DNA of 64,000 nucleotides from Poindextera sp036272595 (GTDB lineage Bacteria > Pseudomonadota > Alphaproteobacteria > Caulobacterales > Caulobacteraceae): contig DATAYM010000058.1 of NCBI GenBank assembly GCA_036272595.1, positions 1-64,000 on the forward strand. The letters run 5' to 3'. The translations under genes and the position numbers were made by a program. Within the stretch, counting starts at the first letter, position 1, and every line of letters begins with the position of its first letter. Shown here piece by piece: positions 8,788-16,415 of the stretch. Below the pieces are notes generated by a model, which worked only from the letters and a program-made list of their open reading frames with translations, made no database searches and had not been told where the DNA came from.

Positions 8788-8945
8788 TAGCCCTCCCCCT
8801 CGATGCAGGGGAGGGTTGGGTGGGGGTGTGCCCGCTGAGAATGGCGACAAACGCAAGTGGGCTCCGCGCCGAGCAGCGCCCTCTCCGTCGCCGCAGTGCG
8901 AACACCCCCAACCCTGCCCTTCCCCCATCGAGGGGGAAGGGTGAT
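8788..8945. repeat. family C intergenic inverted-repeat element, copy C1
   Basis: The left arm AGCCCTCCCCCTCGATG continues into GGGAGGGTTGGGTGGGGGTG. It pairs with CACCCCCAACCCTGCCC and CCCCATCGAGGGGGAAGGG at the right end. The middle contains GCGCAAGTGGG-like sequence shared with copy C2. It lies between two convergent gene ends, so it could act as a bidirectional terminator. Confidence 0.85.
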
Positions 8946-8950
8946 GGAGG

Positions 8951-10078
8951 CTATGCCAGCCCCAGGTCCTCGTAGATGGCTTCGCAAAGGGCGTTCTGGC
9001 GTTTCAGTTGGGCTTCGTCGGTCCCGACCATGCCGTTCCAGGAGCAGCAGACGACCAAGCCCGGTTTGGGGTCGCAGAAGGCGGTGGTGGTGCGGAAGCC
9101 GGAATGGCCGAAGGTGCGCGATGAGGCGTGCAGGCCGAAGCCGGAGGCGCAGTTGCGGCCGCGGTGGTGCAGCTTGGAATCCAGCACCAGGCCAAGGCCG
9201 TAGTCGACGATGACCGGATAGTCCTCGCCGGGCAGCCCGGTGCGGTGGCGCGCCGTCATCGCCTCCACCGTCTGTGTCCGCAGGAGCCGCACCCCGTCGA
9301 GTTCGCCGCCGAGGCGCAGCAGTTCCAGGAGCCGCGCCAGCTCCCGCATGGGCCCGCGTCCGTTGCCGCCGGGCATCAGATGGGTCAGCTGGTGCGGCTG
9401 GTCGGGGGCCCAGGAGCCGGGCCGGGGCTCGTCGGCCGAGGTGTCGAAGGTCTGGCCCAGCCGCTCGGCGTATCCGGCCAAGCGGTCGGCCGGCATGCCC
9501 AGCCAGGAATCGGTCATGCCGAGGGGGACGAACACCTCCTCGCGCACCAGTTCGCGGAAGTCGCGACCGGTCCGGCGCCGGGCGATCTCGGCCAGCAGCA
9601 GGAAGGCGGCGCTGGTCTGGTAGAAGGCCCGCTCGCCCGGAATCCAGCCCGGCGCCATTTCCGAACCGCAGATCAGCTCGAGGTTCTGTTCGACCGTGTT
9701 GCCGTAGCGTACGGGAAAGAGGGCCTCCTCCACCGCCACCAGCCCGCAGGTGTGGGTCCAGAGGTGGCGGATGGTGACCGCCTCTTTGCCCTTGGCCGCG
9801 AAGGCCGGAATGTGGCGGCAGACCGGATCGTCCAGCCCGACCGCGCCGGCTTCCCAGAGCTGGGCGAAGGCGATCGAGGCGGCGATCTTGCTGCAGGACA
9901 GCCAGGTCATCATCGAGTCCGGCGTCATCGGCCGGCCGGGCGCGGCCAGGCCCAAGGCGATGTCGGCCCGCGGCTCGCCGCCGAGCCGCACATGCAGCTG
10001 CGCGCCGACGTGCAGCCGGCGGCGCATGCCATGGTCCAGCACGGCCAGGGTGCGGGGAAACCGGCCTTCGCCGCTCAT
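8951..10078 (-). CDS. serine hydrolase (beta-lactamase family)
   Basis: A 375-residue class C-like serine hydrolase. The SxxK box is Ser61-Cys-Ser-Lys64 (TWLSCSKIAAS), the tyrosine motif is probably within FYQTSAAF, and a late FGHSGF provides the third active-site segment, as in esterases and D-aminopeptidase-like enzymes. No signal peptide is seen. The start at 10078 overlaps the end of the marR gene by four bases (ATGA), so the two are translationally coupled. The MarR-type regulator probably controls it together with itself. The substrate is unknown. Confidence 0.84.
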   Translation of the reverse strand: MSGEGRFPRTLAVLDHGMRRRLHVGAQLHVRLGGEPRADIALGLAAPGRPMTPDSMMTWLSCSKIAASIAFAQLWEAGAVGLDDPVCRHIPAFAAKGKEAVTIRHLWTHTCGLVAVEEALFPVRYGNTVEQNLELICGSEMAPGWIPGERAFYQTSAAFLLLAEIARRRTGRDFRELVREEVFVPLGMTDSWLGMPADRLAGYAERLGQTFDTSADEPRPGSWAPDQPHQLTHLMPGGNGRGPMRELARLLELLRLGGELDGVRLLRTQTVEAMTARHRTGLPGEDYPVIVDYGLGLVLDSKLHHRGRNCASGFGLHASSRTFGHSGFRTTTAFCDPKPGLVVCCSWNGMVGTDEAQLKRQNALCEAIYEDLGLA

Positions 10079-10521
10079 GCGTCCGTCTCCTCTCGCGGCT
10101 CGGCAAGCTCGTCCAGGGCCGCGAAACTGGAGCCGATCGCCGTCAGGGCTTGGGGCTCCAGCCCGCGCAGATGGACCTCGACCAGCGCGATTTTCCGCGC
10201 CCGGACGGCCTCGACCAGCGCCCTGCCCTTCTCGGTGATCCGCACCCGTACGCCGCGCCCGTCGTCCGGGTCCGGCAGCCGCAGCACCAGGCCGTCGCGC
10301 TCCATGTCCCGCACCAGCCGGGTCATCGACGGCCTGCTGACCCGCTCGAAGGCGGCCAGGTCGCCGACATTGCCGGGCCCCTCGAAGGCGAGGCCGGCCA
10401 GGGCGGAAAAGCGCGTCGGACTGACCCCCAGGTCGCGGTCGACATCGCGCAGCCGCCGCCCCAGGTGCTGGACAAACAGGTAGATCTGCTCTGCGGTGCG
10501 GCGATGGGGATTTGCCCTCAT
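10075..10521 (-). CDS. MarR-family transcriptional regulator
   Basis: A 148-residue winged-helix regulator. The DNA-recognition part reads NVGDLAAFERVSRPSMTRLVRDMERDGLV, followed by the basic wing PDPDDGRGVRVRITEKGR, the usual MarR signature. The flanking helices make the dimer interface. It is the first gene of an operon with the serine hydrolase and is divergent from the phosphodiesterase gene 49 bases away. A short palindrome in that gap (10530-10544) is a candidate operator, so autorepression is likely. No effector can be inferred. Confidence 0.87.
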   Translation of the reverse strand: MRANPHRRTAEQIYLFVQHLGRRLRDVDRDLGVSPTRFSALAGLAFEGPGNVGDLAAFERVSRPSMTRLVRDMERDGLVLRLPDPDDGRGVRVRITEKGRALVEAVRARKIALVEVHLRGLEPQALTAIGSSFAALDELAEPREETDA

Positions 10522-10529
10522 GGCCCATA

Positions 10530-10544
10530 GCTAATATAGTTAGC
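10530..10544. promoter_or_regulatory. candidate MarR operator palindrome
   Basis: GCTAA-TATAG-TTAGC is a perfect 5-base inverted repeat with an AT-rich centre, in the 49-base gap between divergent marR and phosphodiesterase starts. The region is far more AT-rich than its surroundings. The position and size fit a MarR dimer site that would repress both promoters; that is inference. Confidence 0.5.
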
Positions 10545-10570
10545 ATCACTAATCAAATCGGAGGCCGTCG

Positions 10571-11131
10571 ATGAGCAGGATCCGCTGGGACCGGGTGGAT
10601 GGGGCGCGGTTCGCGTTGCTGGCCGACACCCATGACGACCTGGTCGAATGGCCGGCGGCGCTGGCGGCGATCCGCGGGGCCATCGGCGAGGTCGACGGGG
10701 TCATCCATTGCGGCGACCTGAGCTCGCCGGCGGCGATCGAGGGCCTGTCGGCCATCGCCCCGTTGTGGGGCGTGCGCAGCGCCGGCGATCCGCCGGAAGC
10801 GCCGCCGGTGCTGATCGACGGGCCGCGGGTCATCGAGGCCGGCGAGGTGCGCATCGGCGTGGTCTGTTCGCTGGCGCTGGCGCCGGTCTGCGCCGAAACC
10901 GATCCCAACCTGCGCTTCACCGAATGCAGCGGCGCCGAGGCCGTGGAGCGATTGTTCGGCCAGCCGGTCGACATCTGCGTCTTCGGCGGCACCCACCGGG
11001 CCGAGATCGTCGCCGTCGGCGGGGTGGTGTTCGTCAACCCGGGCAGCCCGACCCTGGCCAAGCGCCGCTCGGTGGCGGTGCTGACGGTGGACGGCGCGGC
11101 GGCCTCCATCGACATTTGTAATCTGGGCTGA
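10571..11131 (+). CDS. YfcE/MJ0936-type metallophosphoesterase
   Basis: Metal-dependent phosphodiesterase of the calcineurin-like fold, 186 residues. The five-block metal site is mostly visible: LLADTHDD supplies Asp-x-His, HCGDL the second block, and GGTHRAE the His pair region. The closing VNPGSP is typical of the YfcE/MJ0936 subgroup. Those proteins hydrolyse model phosphodiesters in vitro, with unclear natural substrates. One oddity is GGTHRAE where GHTH is usual, so the first His of that block is replaced by Gly. GGAGG precedes the ATG. The promoter is shared with the divergent marR operon. Confidence 0.78.
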   Translation: MSRIRWDRVDGARFALLADTHDDLVEWPAALAAIRGAIGEVDGVIHCGDLSSPAAIEGLSAIAPLWGVRSAGDPPEAPPVLIDGPRVIEAGEVRIGVVCSLALAPVCAETDPNLRFTECSGAEAVERLFGQPVDICVFGGTHRAEIVAVGGVVFVNPGSPTLAKRRSVAVLTVDGAAASIDICNLG

Positions 11132-11206
11132 ATGCGGCCGGATCGGCGCTTGCCGGACGCTGCGTCAGGCGCGCAAGGTTCGGCCAAACGCCCAGGAGGA
11201 ACCGCC

Positions 11207-12028
11207 ATGAACGATCGCGTCCAGGTCACCATCGAGGACGGCGTCGCCGACGTGCGCATGGTGCGGGCCGACAAGATGAACGCCCTCGACAACGCCATGT
11301 TCGAGGCCCTGGTCTCCACCGGCCAGCGGCTGAAGACCGAAAAGGGCGTGCGCGCCGTGGTGCTGTCCGGCGAGGGCCGCGCCTTCTGCGCCGGGCTGGA
11401 CATGGGCAATTTCGGACGCATGGCCGATGGCCCGCGCGGCCAGTCGACCACCACCGAGCGCTCGGACGAGAGCCTGGGCGCCCGCACCCACGGCGTCGCC
11501 AATCGGGCGCAATACGCCTGCTGGGTCTGGCGCGAGGTGCCGGTGCCGGTGATCGCGGCGGTGCATGGCGTCGCCTTCGGGGGCGGCTTCCAGGTCGCCC
11601 TGGGCTGCGACATGCGCTACGTGACCCCCGACGCGCGGCTGGCGGTGATGGAGGTCAAGTGGGGCCTGATCCCCGACATGGCCGGCACCCAGCTGATGCG
11701 CCACCTGGCCCGCGAGGATATCGTCCGCGAACTGACCTATACCGGGCGCATCTTCTCCGGCGAGGAGGCGCTGGCCTACGGCTTCGCCACCCGGGTCACC
11801 ACCGATCCCCTGACCGAGGCCCTGTCCACCGCCCGCGAGATCGCCGGGAAGAGCCCCGACGCGGTCCGCGCCGCCAAGCGCATCCTGAACGCGGCGGTGC
11901 TGGTCGACCCGAAAGAAGGACTGACCCAGGAATCGGTCGAGCAGGGCCGGCTGATCGGCTCGCCGAACCAGGTCGAGGCGATCATGTCCAACCTGCAGAA
12001 GCGCGCGCCGAACTATACCGACGCCTAA
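11207..12028 (+). CDS. crotonase-family enoyl-CoA hydratase/isomerase
   Basis: Acyl-CoA enzyme of the crotonase superfamily, 273 residues. The CoA-binding and oxyanion-hole segments are seen as GRAFCAGLDMGNFG (about residues 58-71) and HGVAFGGGFQVALGCDMRY (about 120-138). The second catalytic region is in EVKWGLIPDMAGTQ. The Glu usually found in true hydratases is not obvious at the first position, so the reaction could be hydration or isomerisation. The ATG at 11207 has AGGAGGA 6 bases upstream. The DUF2277 gene starts 17 bases after the stop and is probably co-transcribed. Confidence 0.87.
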   Translation: MNDRVQVTIEDGVADVRMVRADKMNALDNAMFEALVSTGQRLKTEKGVRAVVLSGEGRAFCAGLDMGNFGRMADGPRGQSTTTERSDESLGARTHGVANRAQYACWVWREVPVPVIAAVHGVAFGGGFQVALGCDMRYVTPDARLAVMEVKWGLIPDMAGTQLMRHLAREDIVRELTYTGRIFSGEEALAYGFATRVTTDPLTEALSTAREIAGKSPDAVRAAKRILNAAVLVDPKEGLTQESVEQGRLIGSPNQVEAIMSNLQKRAPNYTDA

Positions 12029-12045
12029 GCACCGGAGAGACGCTC

Positions 12046-12324
12046 ATGTGCCGCAACATCAAGACCCTGTTCAATTTCGAGCCGCCGGCGACTGAGGCGG
12101 AGATCCGCGACGCCTCGCTGCAGTTCGTGCGCAAGCTGACCGGGTTCAACACGCCCTCGAAGGCCAACAAGGCGGCGTTCGACGCCGCCGTCGCCGAGGT
12201 GGCCCACGTCGCCCAGCACCTGTTCGAGCACCTGGAAACCACCGCCCAGCCCCGCGACCGCGACCTCGAAGCCGCCAAGGCCAAGGCCCGGTCCGCCGAG
12301 CGGTTCGGCAAGGTTGTGGCCTAG
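12046..12324 (+). CDS. DUF2277 family protein
   Basis: A 92-residue small protein starting MCRNIKTLFNFEPPAT, the diagnostic beginning of the DUF2277 family. It has a helical body and ends in a basic stretch. Function is unknown. Members are often found beside crotonase or short metabolic operons, and here the gene follows an enoyl-CoA hydratase with GGAGAG before its ATG. Its 3' end converges on rodA, with repeat A2 filling the gap. Confidence 0.85.
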   Translation: MCRNIKTLFNFEPPATEAEIRDASLQFVRKLTGFNTPSKANKAAFDAAVAEVAHVAQHLFEHLETTAQPRDRDLEAAKAKARSAERFGKVVA

Positions 12325-12332
12325 GCTTAAAA

Positions 12333-12523
12333 CCGCTCATCCCCGCGAAAGCGGGGACCCAGGTTTTTTACCGCCAAGGTCGCCAAGCTCGCCAAGACGG
12401 CAGGCTAGGCCAAACATTCTTGGCGTCCTTGGCGTCCTTGGCGGTGATCGCCTTGCGGCGCCTGAGATCGCACAGATCGTTGAACAAAAAAGCCTGGGTC
12501 CCCGCTTTCGCGGGGATGAGCGG
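12333..12523. repeat. family A element with different inner arms, copy A2
   Basis: The outer arms are nearly perfect: CCGCTCATCCCCGCGAAAGC at 12333-12352 and its complement ending at 12523. The interior differs from copies A1, A3 and A5. It holds a short tandem CGCCAAG(G/C)T repeat at 12370-12396 and its complement CTTGGCGTC in tandem at 12419-12445. Outer and inner parts thus look like separate modules. It lies between convergent DUF2277 and rodA gene ends. Confidence 0.85.
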
Positions 12524-12543
12524 GTTTTTGACGGTGCGCTAGA

Positions 12544-13713
12544 CTAGATCAGCGCCCCGGCGCCGCGGCTGACTTCGGTGTAGCGGTGGACGCGGACCGA
12601 CTGGACCAGGCCGAAGGCGACCATGACGGTGAGCATGACCGTGCCGCCGAAGGAGAGCAGCGGCATGGGCACGCCGACCACGGGGGCCAGGCCCATGACC
12701 ATGGCGCCGTTGATCAGCACGTAGAGGGCGAAGGTGGCCGTGACCCCGGCGGCGCTCAGGCGGCCGAAATGGCTGTGCGAGATCGAGGCGATGCGAAGGG
12801 CGATGACGATGGCGGCGGCGTAGAGCACCAGGATCGAGATGCAGCCGACGAAGCCGAACTCCTCGGCCAGGGTGGCGAAGATGAAGTCGGTCTGCTTCTC
12901 GGGCAGGAAGTTCAGCTGGCTCTGCGAGCCCAGCCCGTAGCCCTTGCCGAGGATGCCGCCGGAGCCGAGGGCGATCTTGGCCTGCAGGATGTGGTAGCCG
13001 GAGCCGGAGGGGTCGCTGTCGGGGTTCAGGAAGGTCAGGAACCGCTGCGCCTGGTAGCCTTTCAGCAGGTGGCCCTTCATCACCAGGTAGATGAACACCG
13101 GCATCGCGGCCACCCCGGCGACCACCCCGGCGATGATCACCCGAAGGCTGAGGCCGGCCAGCATCATCACCGTCAGCCCGGTGGCGGCGAGCAGGATGGC
13201 GGTGCCGAGGTCGGGCTGCTTCAGCACCAGCACGGTCGGGACGACGATCATGCCCAGGGGGATCAGCAGCTTCCACGACCACTGGGCGTCCTTGGCCGAC
13301 AGGCCGTGGTAGAAGCGCGCCAGCGCCAGCACCAGGCCGATCTTCATGATCTCCGACGGCTGCAGGTGCAGGGGTCCGATCTTCAGCCATCGCTCGGCGC
13401 CAAGCGATGAATGGCCGACCACCATGACCGCGCCCAGCAGCACCAGCCCGATGACATAGGTCGGATAGGCAGCGACGAACCAGGCGCGCAGGTCGGTCAC
13501 CGCCAGCACGATCATCAGCAACAGGAAGGCCCCGAACAGCAGCATGTGCTGGGCCGCCCAGGGCTGCCAGTGGCCGCCGGCGATGGAGTACTGCATCAGC
13601 CCGCCGGCCACCGCGATCAGGGTGATCACCCCGGTCAGCCGCCAGTCGATCTGGCCGAGCTTGACGCTCAGCCGGTCGCGTTCGCCGGGGCGGGTGATGG
13701 CGCTGGCGGTCAT
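12544..13713 (-). CDS. rodA: rod-shape SEDS glycosyltransferase RodA
   Basis: Peptidoglycan polymerase of the SEDS family, working with PBP2 in the elongasome. The 389 residues contain about ten membrane helices. Family landmarks are LKQPDLGTAILL (the catalytic Asp region), FIFATLAEEFGFVG in the large periplasmic loop, and PVVGVPMPLLSFGGT near the C-terminus. The ATG overlaps the stop of mrdA (ATGA), so translation is coupled. It ends the mreB-mreC-mreD-mrdA-rodA cluster, which sets cell shape. Confidence 0.95.
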   Translation of the reverse strand: MTASAITRPGERDRLSVKLGQIDWRLTGVITLIAVAGGLMQYSIAGGHWQPWAAQHMLLFGAFLLLMIVLAVTDLRAWFVAAYPTYVIGLVLLGAVMVVGHSSLGAERWLKIGPLHLQPSEIMKIGLVLALARFYHGLSAKDAQWSWKLLIPLGMIVVPTVLVLKQPDLGTAILLAATGLTVMMLAGLSLRVIIAGVVAGVAAMPVFIYLVMKGHLLKGYQAQRFLTFLNPDSDPSGSGYHILQAKIALGSGGILGKGYGLGSQSQLNFLPEKQTDFIFATLAEEFGFVGCISILVLYAAAIVIALRIASISHSHFGRLSAAGVTATFALYVLINGAMVMGLAPVVGVPMPLLSFGGTVMLTVMVAFGLVQSVRVHRYTEVSRGAGALI

Positions 13714-15671
13714 GCGGTCTGTCCAGGCAGGGGCGTGGGCGGCGGCGGCGCGGCGCCTTCGGGTATGACCCCCGGCGGCGTGACCGGCATGGCCGGCAGC
13801 GGCGTCGGCTTGACGATGCGCGAGCGCACCTGCGGGTCCTTCAGAAGGGCCACGCGCATGATCTCCCGCGCCCGGGGCGCGGCCGCCGCGGCGCCGAAAC
13901 CGCCGTGCTCGACCAGCACGCTCATGGCGTAGCGCGGATCGTCGGCGGGGGCGAAGGCGATGAACCAGGAGTGGTCGCGGTCGGCCCAGGCCCCGACCGC
14001 GCCGTGGGCGCCGTGGCCGCCGGCATAGGAGTGGGCCTGGGCGGTGCCGGTCTTGCCGGCCATCACCACCGGCCCGAGGCCGAGCTGTGCAGCGCCGGCG
14101 GCGGTGCCGCTGGTGACCACCGCGGCCATGGCTTCGCGGATGAAGGCCAGGTTCTCGGGCTTGAACGGCAACCCGGGCGCCTGCGACCCGGCCGGCTGGG
14201 CGACGCCGCCGATGGACTGGATCAGCCGCGGATTCAGCGCCCGCTCGCTATTGGCCAGGCGCGCACACATCACGCACAGCTGCAGGGCGTTGACGTTCAC
14301 ATAGCCCTGGCCGATCCCCATGGAGGGCGTCTCGCCGGGGTGCCAGACGGGGTCCTTTGGGAAGTTGCGCCGCTTGTAGGCGATGTCGGGGATCACCCCT
14401 GGCTTCTGTCCCGGAATGCCGATGTCGAAGGTCCCGCCGAGGCCGAACCTGCGCGCCACGCCGGCGATCGCGTTCGGGCCGATAGCCAGCGCGGTCTGAT
14501 AGAAATAGATGTCGCAGGACTGGGCGATGCCGCCCTTCATGTCCAGGGTTCCGTGGGCCTTGTCGCAGTGCCAGACCCGGCCGCCCCAGGACCAGGCCCC
14601 GCCGCAATAATAGGTGCGCGAGGTCGGCACCCCCGCCTCCAGCGCGGCCAGGGCGACCATGGTCTTGAAGGTCGATCCGGGCGGATAGGTCGCGGTCAGG
14701 GCCTTGTTGAACAAGGGCTTGTGGTCGTAGTCGGCCAAAGCGGTGTATTCCGCCGCGGTCAGGCCCTTGACGAACTGGTTGGCGTCGAAGCTGGGCGCCG
14801 ACATCAGGCAGAGGATGTCGCCGGAGCGGCAATCCATCATCACCGCCGCGCCGGACTCCTCGCCGAACACCTCCAGCGCCCGGTTCTGCACGTCGGCGTC
14901 GAGGGTCAGCACCACCTCCTGGCCGGGGATCGGCTTGATGTCGCCGGCTGGGTCCTCCTTGACCACGCGGCCCTTGGAATCGACCTCGACCTTCTGGCCG
15001 CCGGCCTTGCCGCGCAGCTGCAGATCCAGCGACTTTTCAACCCCCTGCTTGCCGATCCTGAACCCCGGATTGAGCAGCAGCGGGTCGGGATTGGGGCCGG
15101 CCGCCTTCAGCTCGGCGGCGGTCACCTTGGAGACGTAGCCGATGACATGGGCGAAGGCGCCGCCGAACGGATAGACCCTGGCCTCGTTCATGTCCGCCTG
15201 CAGGCCGGGCAGTTCGGGGTTGCGCACATTGATGCGGGAGAACTCCTCCCAGCTCAGGTCGTCGGCGATGGCGACCGGCGCGAAGCGCGGCCCATCGGCG
15301 ATCTCGCGCAGCAGCTCGCGATGCCGTTCCGGGCCGATGGGGATCAGGGTGGCGGCCGCCTGCAGGGTGGCCTCGGGGTCCTTGGCCTCGTCCTTGAGCA
15401 GCAAAAGGCGGAAGTTCGGCCGGTTGGAGGCGAGCTCGACGCCGTTGCGGTCGAGGATGCGGCCGCGCGGCGGCGGCACCAGGCGGAAATTGTACTGGTT
15501 GGAGGCGGACAGCGTCGTGTAGCGCGTGTTCTCGAAGATCTGCAGCTCGGCCAGGCGCGCGCCGAGCGCGGCCAGGCCGAGCGAGGCCAGGCCGCCCATG
15601 ACGAAGGCGCGCCGGTGGAAGACGCTCTGGCGCTGATTGACTTCGCTGAAGAAAAAGGCCGGCTCGGTCAT
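13710..15671 (-). CDS. mrdA: penicillin-binding protein 2 (transpeptidase)
   Basis: Class B penicillin-binding protein that cross-links peptidoglycan during elongation. It has 653 residues, with an N-terminal membrane anchor (about 22-42) and a dimerisation domain. The transpeptidase motifs are Ser333-Thr-Phe-Lys336 (YPPGSTFK), Ser385-Cys-Asp387 and Lys540-Thr-Gly-Thr. The C-terminal 30 residues are Pro/Ala-rich. I set the start at 15671, where the ATG overlaps the mreD stop by four bases. A longer open frame runs through mreD and is not real. Its partner rodA follows with the same kind of overlap. Confidence 0.95.
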   Translation of the reverse strand: MTEPAFFFSEVNQRQSVFHRRAFVMGGLASLGLAALGARLAELQIFENTRYTTLSASNQYNFRLVPPPRGRILDRNGVELASNRPNFRLLLLKDEAKDPEATLQAAATLIPIGPERHRELLREIADGPRFAPVAIADDLSWEEFSRINVRNPELPGLQADMNEARVYPFGGAFAHVIGYVSKVTAAELKAAGPNPDPLLLNPGFRIGKQGVEKSLDLQLRGKAGGQKVEVDSKGRVVKEDPAGDIKPIPGQEVVLTLDADVQNRALEVFGEESGAAVMMDCRSGDILCLMSAPSFDANQFVKGLTAAEYTALADYDHKPLFNKALTATYPPGSTFKTMVALAALEAGVPTSRTYYCGGAWSWGGRVWHCDKAHGTLDMKGGIAQSCDIYFYQTALAIGPNAIAGVARRFGLGGTFDIGIPGQKPGVIPDIAYKRRNFPKDPVWHPGETPSMGIGQGYVNVNALQLCVMCARLANSERALNPRLIQSIGGVAQPAGSQAPGLPFKPENLAFIREAMAAVVTSGTAAGAAQLGLGPVVMAGKTGTAQAHSYAGGHGAHGAVGAWADRDHSWFIAFAPADDPRYAMSVLVEHGGFGAAAAAPRAREIMRVALLKDPQVRSRIVKPTPLPAMPVTPPGVIPEGAAPPPPTPLPGQTA

Positions 15672-16186
15672 CTGAAACGCACGTCCGCGTCTTCGAACCG
15701 TTCGATCAGGCGATGGGCGAACGGATAAAGCAAGAGGGTGATGAGGAACTGCCAGAACAGGGCCAGCGGACTGGGGATGGCGCCGGTCTTCGCCATCGTG
15801 ACCAGGACGCCGACGCCGAAGGCCAGTGCGCAGGCGGCGCCGTACCAGATCCACAGCACCACCGCGCCGCGCCCGGTCAGGGTGGCGCGGGCGGCGAGCA
15901 CCAGGCCGTAGGCGCAGAGCAGCGCCAGCACCCACAGGCCGGTCGGACCGCCCCAGAACAGGTCGAGGAAGAAGCCGACAGCCAGCAGGAACAAGGGGGC
16001 GAGGATGGAGGGGCGGATCACCGCCCAGGCGAAGGCCAGCACCAGCGGAAAGATCGGCTCGGGCAGCTGCAGCCCGAATACCCGCAAAGGCACCGCCAGG
16101 AAGATGGTGGCGGCGACCGCGGCCACCAGCGGCAGGAAAAGCCACTGCAGCGGATCGAGCCGGCTGGCGGAATTGGCGTAGCTCAT
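15668..16186 (-). CDS. mreD: rod shape-determining protein MreD
   Basis: A 172-residue inner-membrane protein with five to six hydrophobic helices and few charged residues (LDLFWGGPTGLWVLAL, QFLITLLLYPFAHRLIERF). This is the usual size and pattern of MreD, which links MreC and PBP2 in the elongasome. Sequence alone is weakly conserved, so the identification rests partly on its place between mreC and mrdA. It overlaps mrdA by four bases. The gap to mreC is 229 bases and is filled by repeat A3. Confidence 0.88.
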   Translation of the reverse strand: MSYANSASRLDPLQWLFLPLVAAVAATIFLAVPLRVFGLQLPEPIFPLVLAFAWAVIRPSILAPLFLLAVGFFLDLFWGGPTGLWVLALLCAYGLVLAARATLTGRGAVVLWIWYGAACALAFGVGVLVTMAKTGAIPSPLALFWQFLITLLLYPFAHRLIERFEDADVRFR

Positions 16187-16200
16187 GGCCGCAGCCCGTA

Positions 16201-16406
16201 CCGCTCATCCCCGCGAACGCGGGGACGCGGGTTATTTGGTTGTGCGGTTCGGGCTGCGGCCCGGCCCCTCAGAGATCGACCACGAAAAACACGAAAATCA
16301 CGAACGGGCCGATCCAATGGCCCTGCCCAAACTGGAACGTTCGTGTTCGTTCGTGTTTTTCGTGGCTTATAAAAAACTTGGGTCCCCGCGTTCGCGGGGA
16401 TGAGCG
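16201..16406. repeat. family A intergenic inverted-repeat element, copy A3
   Basis: The outer arms CCGCTCATCCCCGCG at 16201 and the complement ending at 16406 are nearly perfect. The inner arms are CCACGAAAAACACGAA (from 16280) and TTCGTGTTTTTCGTGG (ending 16365). The element sits inside the mre operon, between mreC and mreD in the direction of transcription, where it would be transcribed and could fold. Confidence 0.85.
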
Positions 16407-16415
16407 GGAGGGAAT

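Noticed and set aside
12370..12445. Possible CRISPR-like short tandem repeat in copy A2
   Set aside because: The units are 9-10 bases, with no spacers, and form two complementary halves of an inverted repeat; no cas genes are present.
15672..16208. Upstream extension of the mrdA frame
   Set aside because: It lies out of frame over mreD. The ATG at 15671, which overlaps the mreD stop, starts a normal PBP2 with its membrane anchor.
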